This document shows positions 51,088 through 58,272 of a stretch of 64,000 nucleotides of DNA, one piece after another. Location: contig NZ_WSEN01000010.1 in NCBI RefSeq assembly GCF_009758255.1, positions 248,001-312,000 on the forward strand, given 5' to 3'. The notes under the pieces were generated by a model. The model searched no databases. It had not been told where the DNA came from and saw only the letters and a program-made list of their open reading frames with translations. The stretch comes from Microbacterium sp. MAH-37 (GTDB lineage: Bacteria > Actinomycetota > Actinomycetes > Actinomycetales > Microbacteriaceae). Position numbers and translations under genes: made by a program. How positions within the stretch are numbered: position 1 is the first letter of the stretch; the number at the start of each line of letters is the position of its first letter.

Positions 51088-51941
51088 TGAAGCAGACACG
51101 CAACCGCCCCTCCGTCGCCGTCTCGACGATCCGCTGGATCGTCCTCGGCGTCATCGCGATCGGGATGCTCATCCCGATGTACACGATGGTGATCAACGCC
51201 TTCAAGCCGCAGGCCGACATCATCGAGAACCCACTGCTGATCACACCGCAGAGCTTCACCTTCGAATACCTCTGGGCCGCGATCACCAGCAGCAAGTTCA
51301 ACGTCATCGCCGCCTACGGCGTGACCCTGCTGTTCGTCGTGCTGGTGAACATCTTCTGCATCGTGCTGTCGGCTCCCGTGGCCTACGTGATCGCACGCGG
51401 CGGCTCGAAGTGGCACCTCGGACTGCTGCTGCTGTTCGTCTCGGGCCTGTTCATCCCCGGGCAGGTCACGCTGATCCCCGTCGTGTTCGTGCTGCGCATC
51501 CTCGGCCTGATCAACACCATCCCGGGGTTCATCCTGTTCGAGACGGCCGCGACACTGCCGGTGACGATCTTCCTGTTCACCGCCTATCTGCGCTCGGTCC
51601 CCCGGGAGATCGACGAGGCGGCGGCGCTGGACGGCGCCGGGAAGATCCGGGGGTTCTGGTCGTGCATCTTCCCGATCATGAAGCCCGTGGTCGCGACCAT
51701 CGTCGTGCTGAACTCGATCGGGGTGTGGAACGACTTCGTCAGTCCGCAGATCATCCTCGGGCCGAGCTCCGGCATCTACACGGTGACCACCGGCGTGTAC
51801 GCCGCGGTCGGCCAGTTCTCCACGGACTACACGCAGGTCTTCCCGACGCTGCTGCTGGCGGTGCTGCCCGCCCTGGTGTTCTTCGTCCTCATGCAGCGGC
51901 ACATCATCGGCGGCCTTGCCGCCGGGGCGACGAAGGGCTGA
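51087..51941 (+). CDS. Sugar ABC transporter permease, MalG type (deoxyhexose-type locus)
   Basis: A 284-residue permease. The first span is IRWIVLGVIAIGMLIPMYTM, followed by VINAFKPQADIIENPLLITP; the EAA loop is EIDEAAALDGAGKIRGFWSC; the end is IIGGLAAGATKG. It starts in the stop of the MalF-type gene and ends 4 bases before the GTG of the 640-residue protein. Confidence 0.94.
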   Translation: MKQTRNRPSVAVSTIRWIVLGVIAIGMLIPMYTMVINAFKPQADIIENPLLITPQSFTFEYLWAAITSSKFNVIAAYGVTLLFVVLVNIFCIVLSAPVAYVIARGGSKWHLGLLLLFVSGLFIPGQVTLIPVVFVLRILGLINTIPGFILFETAATLPVTIFLFTAYLRSVPREIDEAAALDGAGKIRGFWSCIFPIMKPVVATIVVLNSIGVWNDFVSPQIILGPSSGIYTVTTGVYAAVGQFSTDYTQVFPTLLLAVLPALVFFVLMQRHIIGGLAAGATKG

Positions 51942-51945
51942 TCCC

Positions 51946-53868
51946 GTGACAGACGAGTTCGCCTCCCCGCTGCGCACGATCCCCGCGTGGGCCGTGCTGC
52001 AGCGCCGGCTGTTCGACGAGATCGAGAGCGCGCGCCGCGTGTTCTCCGAGCGGTACACGCTGCCGGACGGACGGCTGCGCGGCGTCGCCGAGTTCGAGGA
52101 TCGGGACGGCGTGGACGACCTGTACGAGCCGTTCTTCAACTGGCCGGCGTTCTACCTGCTCGGCGGGCCCGACGAAGTGCTCTCCGACGCGAAGCGGCAC
52201 TGGGAGGGCGTGACCCGCCAGCTCGCCGAGGCCGGCATGCTCACCGACGAGTACGAGAACGGCTACGACTGGTTCCATCAGGGCGAGTCCCTGCTGCTCT
52301 TCGCCGGCATCTGCGCAGCCGATCCGGACGACCCTGCATTCGCCGAGCGGGCCCGGCGCTTCGCCGACCTGTTCCTCGACCCCGTGCACGGCAACTACGA
52401 CGCCGAGCGCAACATCATCCGCGCTCCGCACAACGGCGCTCTCGGCGCCCGCGTCGGACTGGACGACCCGGATGAGGACCGCCGCCTGGCGCCCTACTCG
52501 GCGGATCGCGCCGAGATGCGACCCTACGGTCTCCCGGTGCAGGGTCTCGACGGCATCCGCGAATGGGACGACCTCGCCGACCCGCGGAACGCCGCACGGA
52601 TGACCGCCGAGATGCAGCGCAGGGCCGCCGGCGACGTCGCGGTGAACCTCGCCGCCACCTCGCTCGCCGCCAACCTCTGGCTGTACGACGGCGACGACGA
52701 GGCCGCCGACTGGGTGCGGCGGTACGTCGACGGCTGGCGCGAGCGCGCCGACGGCGGCCTGATGCCCGACAACGTCGGCCCGGACGGCGAGGTCGGCTCG
52801 CTGCAGGACGGCCACTGGTGGGGCGGCCATTACGGCTGGGCCTGGCCGCACGGCCTGCACTCGGTCGGCATGAGCGCGCTCATCGGCGCGCTCAACCACG
52901 CCCTGATCACCCGCGACGACGCCGCTCTCGACCTGGTGCGCACCATGCTCGACACGGTGCTCGACCAGTCGCGCACCGGCACGGTCGCGGACAGCGCGTA
53001 CAGCCTGCGCGGCGGGTGGATGGCCCGGTTCGGCGACGCCGCGCACGAGGCGGGGATGCTGGTGCCGTACCGGCACGGCCTCGACGGCTGGTTCGACTTC
53101 GGCCCGCTGCAACTCGACCTGCCGGTCTGGCTGTGGTGGTGGACCCGCGACGAGAGCGACCGCGCCCGCCTGCAGCGCATCGCCGACGGCATCCCGGCAT
53201 CCGCCGACCTCGTCGCGCCGTTCCGCGACAAGGAGGAGGCCGGCCACGAGGCGGGCTGGTTCGCGTACCTGTCCGGCGCGCTGCCGGAGTACCCGGAGCG
53301 CGCGCTCGAGATGGCGCTCGGTCAGGTCGCCCGGCGCACCGCGATGATGCTCGCCGACGGCAGCGATCCGGATGCCGCTCATCTGCACTTCTGGCAGCGG
53401 GTGAACCCCGTCGCCACCGAGGTGCTCACGCAACTCGTCGGCGGCGCTCCCCAGGTGCTCTACAACGGCGGCCTCGGCTTCACCGCACTGCGCTACGAGG
53501 ACCTCGATCGCGGCAGGCCGGGCCTCCCCCAGGACGTCGCCGCGCTCGTGCACCGGCTCGACGGCGACGACATCGGGCTGCGACTGGTGAACACCTCCGT
53601 GGTGCACACGCGCACCGTGCGGATCCGCGGCGGCCGCTTCGGCCTGGACCGCATCGTCTCCGTCTCCGCGCGCGTCGAGGAACCGGGTGGCTACCCCGGG
53701 GCATCCGGTTCGTACGCCTCCCCCACCGGCGCGATCGTGACGCGCACGACGGACTGCGACGACGACCTCGTCGTCACGCTCCCGCCCGCGCACGGGGCCG
53801 ACCTCGACCTCACCCTCGCCAGGGCGGCAGGTACGCCCCGGCATCTCATCACCGAAGGACACGCATGA
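51946..53868 (+). CDS. Unrecognised 640-residue cytoplasmic protein in a sugar-catabolic operon
   Basis: No family was recognised with confidence. It lacks a signal peptide and membrane spans. It is rich in Trp, Tyr, His and Asp, with conserved-looking motifs FNWPAFYLLGGPDE, ENGYDWFHQGESLLLFAGI, IIRAPHNGALGARVG, DGHWWGGHYGWAWPHGLHS and LPVWLWWWTRDESDRARLQR. Helical spacing with aromatic clusters suggests an alpha/alpha toroid like many glycosidases and lyases; residues ~500-640 look beta-rich. It has only two Cys, so the GH127 Cys/Zn site is absent. The GTG start at 51946 follows GAAGGG. Its place between an importer and sugar-acid enzymes suggests a cytoplasmic glycosidase, lyase or epimerase. 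Confidence 0.8.
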   Translation: MTDEFASPLRTIPAWAVLQRRLFDEIESARRVFSERYTLPDGRLRGVAEFEDRDGVDDLYEPFFNWPAFYLLGGPDEVLSDAKRHWEGVTRQLAEAGMLTDEYENGYDWFHQGESLLLFAGICAADPDDPAFAERARRFADLFLDPVHGNYDAERNIIRAPHNGALGARVGLDDPDEDRRLAPYSADRAEMRPYGLPVQGLDGIREWDDLADPRNAARMTAEMQRRAAGDVAVNLAATSLAANLWLYDGDDEAADWVRRYVDGWRERADGGLMPDNVGPDGEVGSLQDGHWWGGHYGWAWPHGLHSVGMSALIGALNHALITRDDAALDLVRTMLDTVLDQSRTGTVADSAYSLRGGWMARFGDAAHEAGMLVPYRHGLDGWFDFGPLQLDLPVWLWWWTRDESDRARLQRIADGIPASADLVAPFRDKEEAGHEAGWFAYLSGALPEYPERALEMALGQVARRTAMMLADGSDPDAAHLHFWQRVNPVATEVLTQLVGGAPQVLYNGGLGFTALRYEDLDRGRPGLPQDVAALVHRLDGDDIGLRLVNTSVVHTRTVRIRGGRFGLDRIVSVSARVEEPGGYPGASGSYASPTGAIVTRTTDCDDDLVVTLPPAHGADLDLTLARAAGTPRHLITEGHA

Positions 53869-54665
53869 CCGCCGAACTGATCCGCCCCGACTTCGCCCTC
53901 CCGGTGCGGGGCGCGGCGTACACCCGCCCCGACGCCGCCCTCGTCGAGGACTTCTCGTCGCTGTCGTCCGCGACGGCGTGCGCGAAGCTGCATCAGCTCG
54001 GCATCCGCCGCACGTTCGTCGAGGGCCCGACGCCGCTCACGACGGGCAGCCGCGTCGTCGGCTCCGCGCTCACGCTGCAGTTCATGCCGCAGCGCGAGGA
54101 CATGGCGCTGCCGCAGGACTCCTCCGCCGGCGTCGAGCAGGAGTACGCCGAGCGGCACACCGCCCTGTGGCACGTGCTCGAGGCGGTGCAGCCGGGCGAC
54201 GTGCTGGTGGTGCAGGCGTACGGCAGCAGGTTCTCGGGATGCCTCGGCGACATCCTGGTGCGCTACTTCATGCGCAAGGGCGGCGCGGGCATCGTCGTCG
54301 ACGGCCGCATCCGCGACGCCGGGCGCATCCGCGAGCTCGGCATCCCGGTGTGGTGCACGGGGACGACCCCGCACTACGCATCGCAGTCCGAATTGGCGCC
54401 CTGGGCGTACGACGTGCCGGTCGCCGTGGGCGGCGCGCTGTGCATGCCCGGCGACCTGGTGATCGCCGACGACGACGGGCCCGTGGTGGTGCCGCAGGCG
54501 ATGGCCCCGCGGGTGGTCGACTCGGCCCGCGACCACGAAGAATGGGAGGTGTTCAGCCGCAGCCGCCTCGACGAGGGCGCGCGGCTGAGCGACTACTACC
54601 CGCTCACCCCCGACACCCGCGAGGAGTACGAGGCATGGCGCTCCCTGCAGCCTTCCGCCCGCTGA
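53865..54665 (+). CDS. RraA-family protein (aldolase-like)
   Basis: A 266-residue member of the RraA/HMG-aldolase fold. Landmarks are SLSSATACAKLHQLGIRRTF, the central GDVLVVQAYGSRFSGCLGDI, active-site GIVVDGRIRDAGRIRELGIP with the Arg and Asp that bind metal and pyruvate in aldolase members, and ADDDGPVVVPQAMAPRVVDS. RNase E regulation is unlikely here. Family members in sugar-acid operons are thought to cleave keto-deoxy sugar acids. It starts in the stop of the 640-residue gene (ATGA) and overlaps the reductase gene by 31 bases. Confidence 0.85.
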   Translation: MTAELIRPDFALPVRGAAYTRPDAALVEDFSSLSSATACAKLHQLGIRRTFVEGPTPLTTGSRVVGSALTLQFMPQREDMALPQDSSAGVEQEYAERHTALWHVLEAVQPGDVLVVQAYGSRFSGCLGDILVRYFMRKGGAGIVVDGRIRDAGRIRELGIPVWCTGTTPHYASQSELAPWAYDVPVAVGGALCMPGDLVIADDDGPVVVPQAMAPRVVDSARDHEEWEVFSRSRLDEGARLSDYYPLTPDTREEYEAWRSLQPSAR

Positions 54666-55582
54666 CCCCCGTTCCGTCGCACCGCGACGATCTCGGTCTC
54701 GGCTGCGCGCCCATCGGCAACCTGTTCACTCCGGTCGCCGACGAGGACGCCGTCGCGACCGTGCACGCCGCGCTGGACGCCGGAGTGCGGTTCTTCGACA
54801 CCGCGCCGCTGTACGGCTCCGGTGAGAGCGAGCGCCGCCTCGGCCTCGCCCTGCGGGACGTGCCGCGCGACACCGTTGCGATCGGCACGAAGGTCGGGCG
54901 TCTGCTGGTGGATGCCGCGGGTTCGCCCGTCGCACCGGGCGAGATCGGCCACGACTCGATCGCGGACATCAGCCGCGACGCGGTGTGGCGCAGCCTTGAG
55001 AGCAGCCTCGCCCTGCTCGGCACCGACCGTGTCGACGTGCTCTATCTGCACGATCCGCTCGACGTGGATGCCGCCCTGTCGGGCGCACTGACCGCGATGA
55101 CCGAGCTGCGCGAGCAGGGCGTCGTGCGCGCGATCGGCGTCGGCAACGGCGTCCTTCCTGTGCTCGAGCGCTACGCCGCGGAGGCGCCGGTCGATGTGCT
55201 CATGGAGGCCGGGCGGCTCACCCTGATCGACCGAGGCGCGCTCGAGCGACTGATGCCGCTCGCCGCCGAGCAGGGTGTCTCGATCGTCGCGGCTGGAGTG
55301 TTCAACTCCGGGATCCTCGTGGACCCGGAGGGGTCGCCGTTCTTCGACTACCGCCGCGCCGACGACGCACTGATCTCGCGTGCGCTGCGGCTGCGCGACG
55401 TGTGTGCGGCGCACGGCGTCGCACTCGCCGACGCGGCCGTGCAGTTCCCGCTGCGGCACGGCGCCGACGGTGTCGTGGTCGGAGCGCGCACGCCGGACGA
55501 GGTGCGGGCATTCGTCCGCGGGCGTGATGCCGCGATCCCTGATGCGCTGTGGACCGCGGTCGACGAGGTGGTCGCCGCCTGA
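54635..55582 (+). CDS. Aldo/keto reductase, L-fucose dehydrogenase-like
   Basis: A 315-residue NAD(P)-dependent TIM barrel. The catalytic tetrad is visible as Asp55 and Tyr60 (FFDTAPLYGSGESERRLG), Lys86 (GTKVGRLL) and His139 (YLHDPLD). The phrases LGLGCAPIGNLF and GTKVGRLLVD are typical for D-threo-aldose/L-fucose 1-dehydrogenases, which oxidise L-fucose or L-galactose to the lactone. The lactonase-like gene follows directly. The ATG at 54635 lies inside the RraA gene with GAGGAG upstream. Confidence 0.88.
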   Translation: MALPAAFRPLTPVPSHRDDLGLGCAPIGNLFTPVADEDAVATVHAALDAGVRFFDTAPLYGSGESERRLGLALRDVPRDTVAIGTKVGRLLVDAAGSPVAPGEIGHDSIADISRDAVWRSLESSLALLGTDRVDVLYLHDPLDVDAALSGALTAMTELREQGVVRAIGVGNGVLPVLERYAAEAPVDVLMEAGRLTLIDRGALERLMPLAAEQGVSIVAAGVFNSGILVDPEGSPFFDYRRADDALISRALRLRDVCAAHGVALADAAVQFPLRHGADGVVVGARTPDEVRAFVRGRDAAIPDALWTAVDEVVAA

Positions 55583-56370
55583 TGGGCATCGTCGACGCGC
55601 ACGTGCACGTCTGGGACGTCGACGCGTTCCCGATCCCCTGGTTCCGCGAAGACCTCGGACTGCCGCGGACGTCGTCCCCGGAGGCGTTCCGTGCCGAAGC
55701 CCTGCCGCGCGGGGTGTCGGCCGGCATGGCCGTGCAGGTCGCCGACTCCGTCGAGGAGGCGCGGTGGCTCACTGCGGTGACCTCGGCGGACGAGGTGCTC
55801 ACGCGCGCGGTCCTGCAGTACGAGCCCGCGCCTGGCCGGGCTCTGGGCGCCACGGCCGTCGAGGGTGCCGCGTTCTACGGCATCCGCGCGGCCGTCCCGC
55901 AGTTCGCGGCAGACCTGTCCGACGTGCCAGGACTGGATGACCTTGCGGATGCGCTGGGAACTGCAGGGCGAGTGCTGGAGCTGCTCATCCGGCCGGAGCA
56001 GCTGGAGGGTGCGGCCGCGCTGGCCCGCCGGCATCCGGTGACGCCGATCGTGCTGTGCCACCTCGGGCTCGGACACGGCGCCGCCACCGAGACGTGGCGG
56101 TCGGGTCTGGCGGCGTTCGCCGCCGCCGGCAACGCGCACGCCAAGTTCTCCGGGCTGCTCTCGCCGACCCGGACGGATGCCGAGCTCTCGGCGCTCGCCC
56201 GCACGGCGCGGGGCCTCTTCGGCGCCGACCGCCTGATGTTCGGCAGTGACTGGCCGATGTCGGCCCGCACGCACACCTACGCCGAGGTCATCGACGCCGT
56301 CTCCCGCGCGATGCCCGACACTCCGGCCTTCTGGTCCGGCACTGCCGAGCGCCTGTACCCCCTGCCCTGA
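55582..56370 (+). CDS. Amidohydrolase-family lactonase (L-fuconolactonase-like)
   Basis: A 262-residue amidohydrolase-2 TIM barrel with N-terminal metal motif DAHVHVWD, the middle LCHLGLGHG (His) and the C-terminal MFGSDWPMS (Asp). This group includes L-fuconolactonase and L-rhamnonolactonase. It starts in the stop of the aldo/keto reductase (TGATG) and ends the plus-strand operon, so lactone made by the reductase is probably its substrate. A sugar-acid dehydratase would be needed next but is not in the window. Confidence 0.87.
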   Translation: MGIVDAHVHVWDVDAFPIPWFREDLGLPRTSSPEAFRAEALPRGVSAGMAVQVADSVEEARWLTAVTSADEVLTRAVLQYEPAPGRALGATAVEGAAFYGIRAAVPQFAADLSDVPGLDDLADALGTAGRVLELLIRPEQLEGAAALARRHPVTPIVLCHLGLGHGAATETWRSGLAAFAAAGNAHAKFSGLLSPTRTDAELSALARTARGLFGADRLMFGSDWPMSARTHTYAEVIDAVSRAMPDTPAFWSGTAERLYPLP

Positions 56371-56385
56371 GGCCTCTCCCGCCCG

Positions 56386-56515
56386 GGTCCTGAGCGAGCG
56401 CCCTTCGTCACTTCGTCTCGCTGCGCTCGCTCAGCACGGCGCCCGCTGCTGGCGCTCCTCGCTCAGGACCCGAAGCACCCCGCACCCTGAGCGAGCGCAG
56501 CGAGACGAAGGGCGC
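56386..56515. repeat. Palindromic repeat, family C: clustered copies left of the GIY-YIG gene
   Basis: Several overlapping, partly inverted copies of the CTGAGCGAGCGCAGCGAGAC motif (for example 56389-56435 and 56486-56515), with GTCCTGAGCGAGCGCCCTTC at the left and TCGCTCAGGACCC near 56458-56471. They fill most of the 197 bases between the lactonase-like gene and the GIY-YIG gene. Confidence 0.8.
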
Positions 56516-56567
56516 GCCCTGTGGAGAACTCCGAACGCCGGACGCTGGAACGGCGTCCTTCGCCGTC

Positions 56568-56873
56568 ATGCCTCACGTCTACATCCTGAAGTGCTCCGAT
56601 GGCTGCTTCTACACGGGGAGCACCGGGAATCTCGAGTACAGGCTCGCCCAACACGAGTTCGGTGAAGGCGGCGACTACACGAGACGGCGCCGTCCGGTCG
56701 AGCTCGTGTGGTGTGCCGAGTTCGCGCGCGTCGACGAGGCGTACGGATGGGAACGCCGGATCCACGGCTGGTCGCGGGCCAAGAAGCAGCTCCTCATCGA
56801 CGGGAAGTATGAGGAGCTGCCTGGATGGAGCAGGAGACAGCGCGACGCGAAGCGGGCCGAGGATCGTGACTGA
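56568..56873 (+). CDS. Small GIY-YIG nuclease-domain protein
   Basis: A 101-residue single-domain GIY-YIG protein. The motif pair is HVYILKCSDGCFYTGSTGNL with the following RLAQHEFGEG, and the C-terminal part WERRIHGWSRAKKQLLIDG carries the likely metal-binding Glu. UPF0213/YhbQ-like proteins of this size are widespread; function is unknown. It is unrelated to the sugar genes around it. Family C repeats lie 53 bases to its left and 2 bases after its stop, which suggests that gene and repeats moved together. Confidence 0.88.
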   Translation: MPHVYILKCSDGCFYTGSTGNLEYRLAQHEFGEGGDYTRRRRPVELVWCAEFARVDEAYGWERRIHGWSRAKKQLLIDGKYEELPGWSRRQRDAKRAEDRD

Positions 56874-56874
56874 C

Positions 56875-56963
56875 GTCCTTCGTCTCGCTTCGCTCGCTCA
56901 GGAGCCGGGAATCGGACTGCCAACAGCCCGGGTCCTTCGTCTCGCTTCGCTCGCTCAGGAGCC
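56875..56963. repeat. Palindromic repeat, family C: two exact 32-bp copies right of the GIY-YIG gene
   Basis: The 32-base unit beginning GTCCTTCGTCTCGCTTCGCT and ending CGCTCAGGAGCC occurs at 56875-56906 and 56932-56963, identical, 25 bases apart. The second copy contains the stop codon of the GntR gene (56955-56957). Confidence 0.85.
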
Positions 56964-57626
56964 TGTGGAGCCGGGCTCTTCCAGCAGGGTGCCGGCGGCG
57001 TGGCTGCGGAACAGGTCGGCCGCGGCATCCGCCTTGCCGGCGTCGAGCACGTCGAGCAGCCCGCGATGCCAGTCGGCCACCTCGTGCCAGTCGCCGGTGA
57101 ACTTCGGATCGCCGAGCACATGCATGACCCGCAGGCTGGGCTCGAGCAGATCCCACATCTTCGGCAGGTAGACGTTGCCGCTCGCCTCGATCACGGTCCG
57201 GTGGAAGGTGAAGTCGAGCTCGCGGAAACGGGCCAGATCCGCAGTGTCCGCCGCCTCGTGCATGGCGTCGATGAGGTCGGACAGGGCGGCACGGCGCTCC
57301 TCGTCGAGGGTGCCGCAGGCGAGCCTCCCGGCCAGCCCCTCGAGCTCGACGCGGGCGACCTTGGCCTGGCTCGCCTCCTCCTGCGAGTAGCTGGCGACGA
57401 AGTTGCCCTGGTGCCGCACATGCGACACCAGTCCCTCGTGCGCCAGTCGCTTCAGAGCGTCGCGCACCGGCGCCTGGCTGACCTGCAGCTGACGGGCCAG
57501 CTGCGACTCCACCAGCTGCTCGCCGGGGGCCAGGGTCGAGTCCTTGATCATCTCTTTGATCATCGAGTAGATCTGATCCGACAGCAGCCCCCGCTGCAGC
57601 CCCATCGTCCCGAGCGCATCAGTCAT
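56955..57626 (-). CDS. GntR-family (FadR/FCD type) regulator of the deoxyhexose-type locus
   Basis: A 223-residue regulator with a winged helix (LVESQLARQLQVSQAPVRDA, then LKRLAHEGLVSHVRHQGNFV) and a helical FCD domain with likely metal ligands around DFTFHRTVIEASGN and HRGLLDVLDAGKADAAADLF. The ATG at 57624-57626 is chosen; a GTG two codons upstream is possible. It lies at the centre of the locus whose promoters share the CGATWATCG site, with one copy just upstream of its own start. Its last residues (GSTGS) and stop are set by a family C repeat. Confidence 0.9.
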   Translation of the reverse strand: MTDALGTMGLQRGLLSDQIYSMIKEMIKDSTLAPGEQLVESQLARQLQVSQAPVRDALKRLAHEGLVSHVRHQGNFVASYSQEEASQAKVARVELEGLAGRLACGTLDEERRAALSDLIDAMHEAADTADLARFRELDFTFHRTVIEASGNVYLPKMWDLLEPSLRVMHVLGDPKFTGDWHEVADWHRGLLDVLDAGKADAAADLFRSHAAGTLLEEPGSTGS

Positions 57627-57643
57627 GTTCACAGTGTACTTTC

Positions 57644-57659
57644 GTTATCGACTATCGCT
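57644..57659 (-). promoter_or_regulatory. Regulon site 2 (before the GntR gene)
   Basis: GTTATCGACTATCGCT on the plus strand matches 12 of 16 bases of the site at 62386-62401. It is 18 bases upstream of the GntR start and overlaps the end of the SGNH gene, which suggests autoregulation. Confidence 0.6.
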
Positions 57660-58262
57660 AATGCCCGCGGCATCCCGCCAGGCCTGCGCGATCAGACGCG
57701 ATCCTTCCGGGGTCGGGTGCACGCCGTCCGGCGCGAGCTCGGCCGCATCGCGCCCCTCCGCCGCCGCCGCGAACAGGGCAGTCAGCGGCACGAGCGCGGC
57801 GCCGTACTCGTCGGCCAGGCGCACCACGACCTGCCGCTTCTCCTCGAGGTCGACGAGCCAGGCCTGCTGCTCGTCGTCCAGCGGCAGGAAGAACGGCTCC
57901 ATGAGGATCAGGCGCGGCCCGTGCGCGGCGACGACGGCGTCGAGGATGCGGCGGTACGCGGCCTCGTAGTCGGCGGTGTCCGTGGGGTCGTCGCTGTCGT
58001 GCCGCCGCAGCATCTCGTTCACGCCCACGTACACCGTGAGCAGCTCGGGCGCCGTCGGCATCAGCTCGGCGTCCCAGCGGGCCTCGAGGTCGGCAACGCG
58101 GTTGCCGGCGATGCCGAGGTTGCGCACCGAGGCGCCGCCGGCGACGAGCTCCTCTGCGAGCAGCGACACGTAGCCGTCGCCGAGTGAGTCCGCGTCGCTC
58201 CTGTCACGACCGGCATCGGTTATCGAATCCCCGATGAACACGATCCTGCGGGGTGCTGCCAT
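57645..58262 (-). CDS. SGNH/GDSL-type esterase
   Basis: A 205-residue single-domain SGNH hydrolase without signal peptide. Block I is FIGDSITDAG with the nucleophile Ser, block II has NLGIAGNR, block III is VGVNE (Glu in place of the usual Asp after Asn), and block V is DGVHPTPEG with the catalytic Asp/His. Such enzymes deacetylate sugars or oligosaccharides. It starts 10 bases after the stop of the beta-helix gene and is followed by the GntR gene, so the three probably share a transcript; the role would be removal of acetyl groups from imported sugars. Confidence 0.88.
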   Translation of the reverse strand: MAAPRRIVFIGDSITDAGRDRSDADSLGDGYVSLLAEELVAGGASVRNLGIAGNRVADLEARWDAELMPTAPELLTVYVGVNEMLRRHDSDDPTDTADYEAAYRRILDAVVAAHGPRLILMEPFFLPLDDEQQAWLVDLEEKRQVVVRLADEYGAALVPLTALFAAAAEGRDAAELAPDGVHPTPEGSRLIAQAWRDAAGISDSR

Positions 58263-58272
58263 CGTCTGCCTC

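Noticed and set aside
51904-53862. A 652-codon minus-strand open frame opposite the 640-residue protein
   Set aside because: The plus-strand frame is coupled to its neighbours and has aromatic motifs; the minus frame is Arg/Val/Gly-biased and has no ribosome-binding site.
51946-53868. GH127 beta-L-arabinofuranosidase assignment for the 640-residue protein
   Set aside because: Size and helical look fit, but GH127 needs a Glu/Cys zinc site with several Cys, and this protein has only two isolated Cys.
53865-54665. Ribonuclease E inhibitor RraA or menaquinone methyltransferase
   Set aside because: Those names are historical for the fold; the operon is sugar-catabolic and the active-site pattern fits aldolase-like members.
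56568-56873. Classical insertion sequence or integrase island
   Set aside because: No transposase, integrase, terminal inverted repeats of a transposon or target-site duplication could be identified; only the small nuclease gene and palindromic repeats are present.
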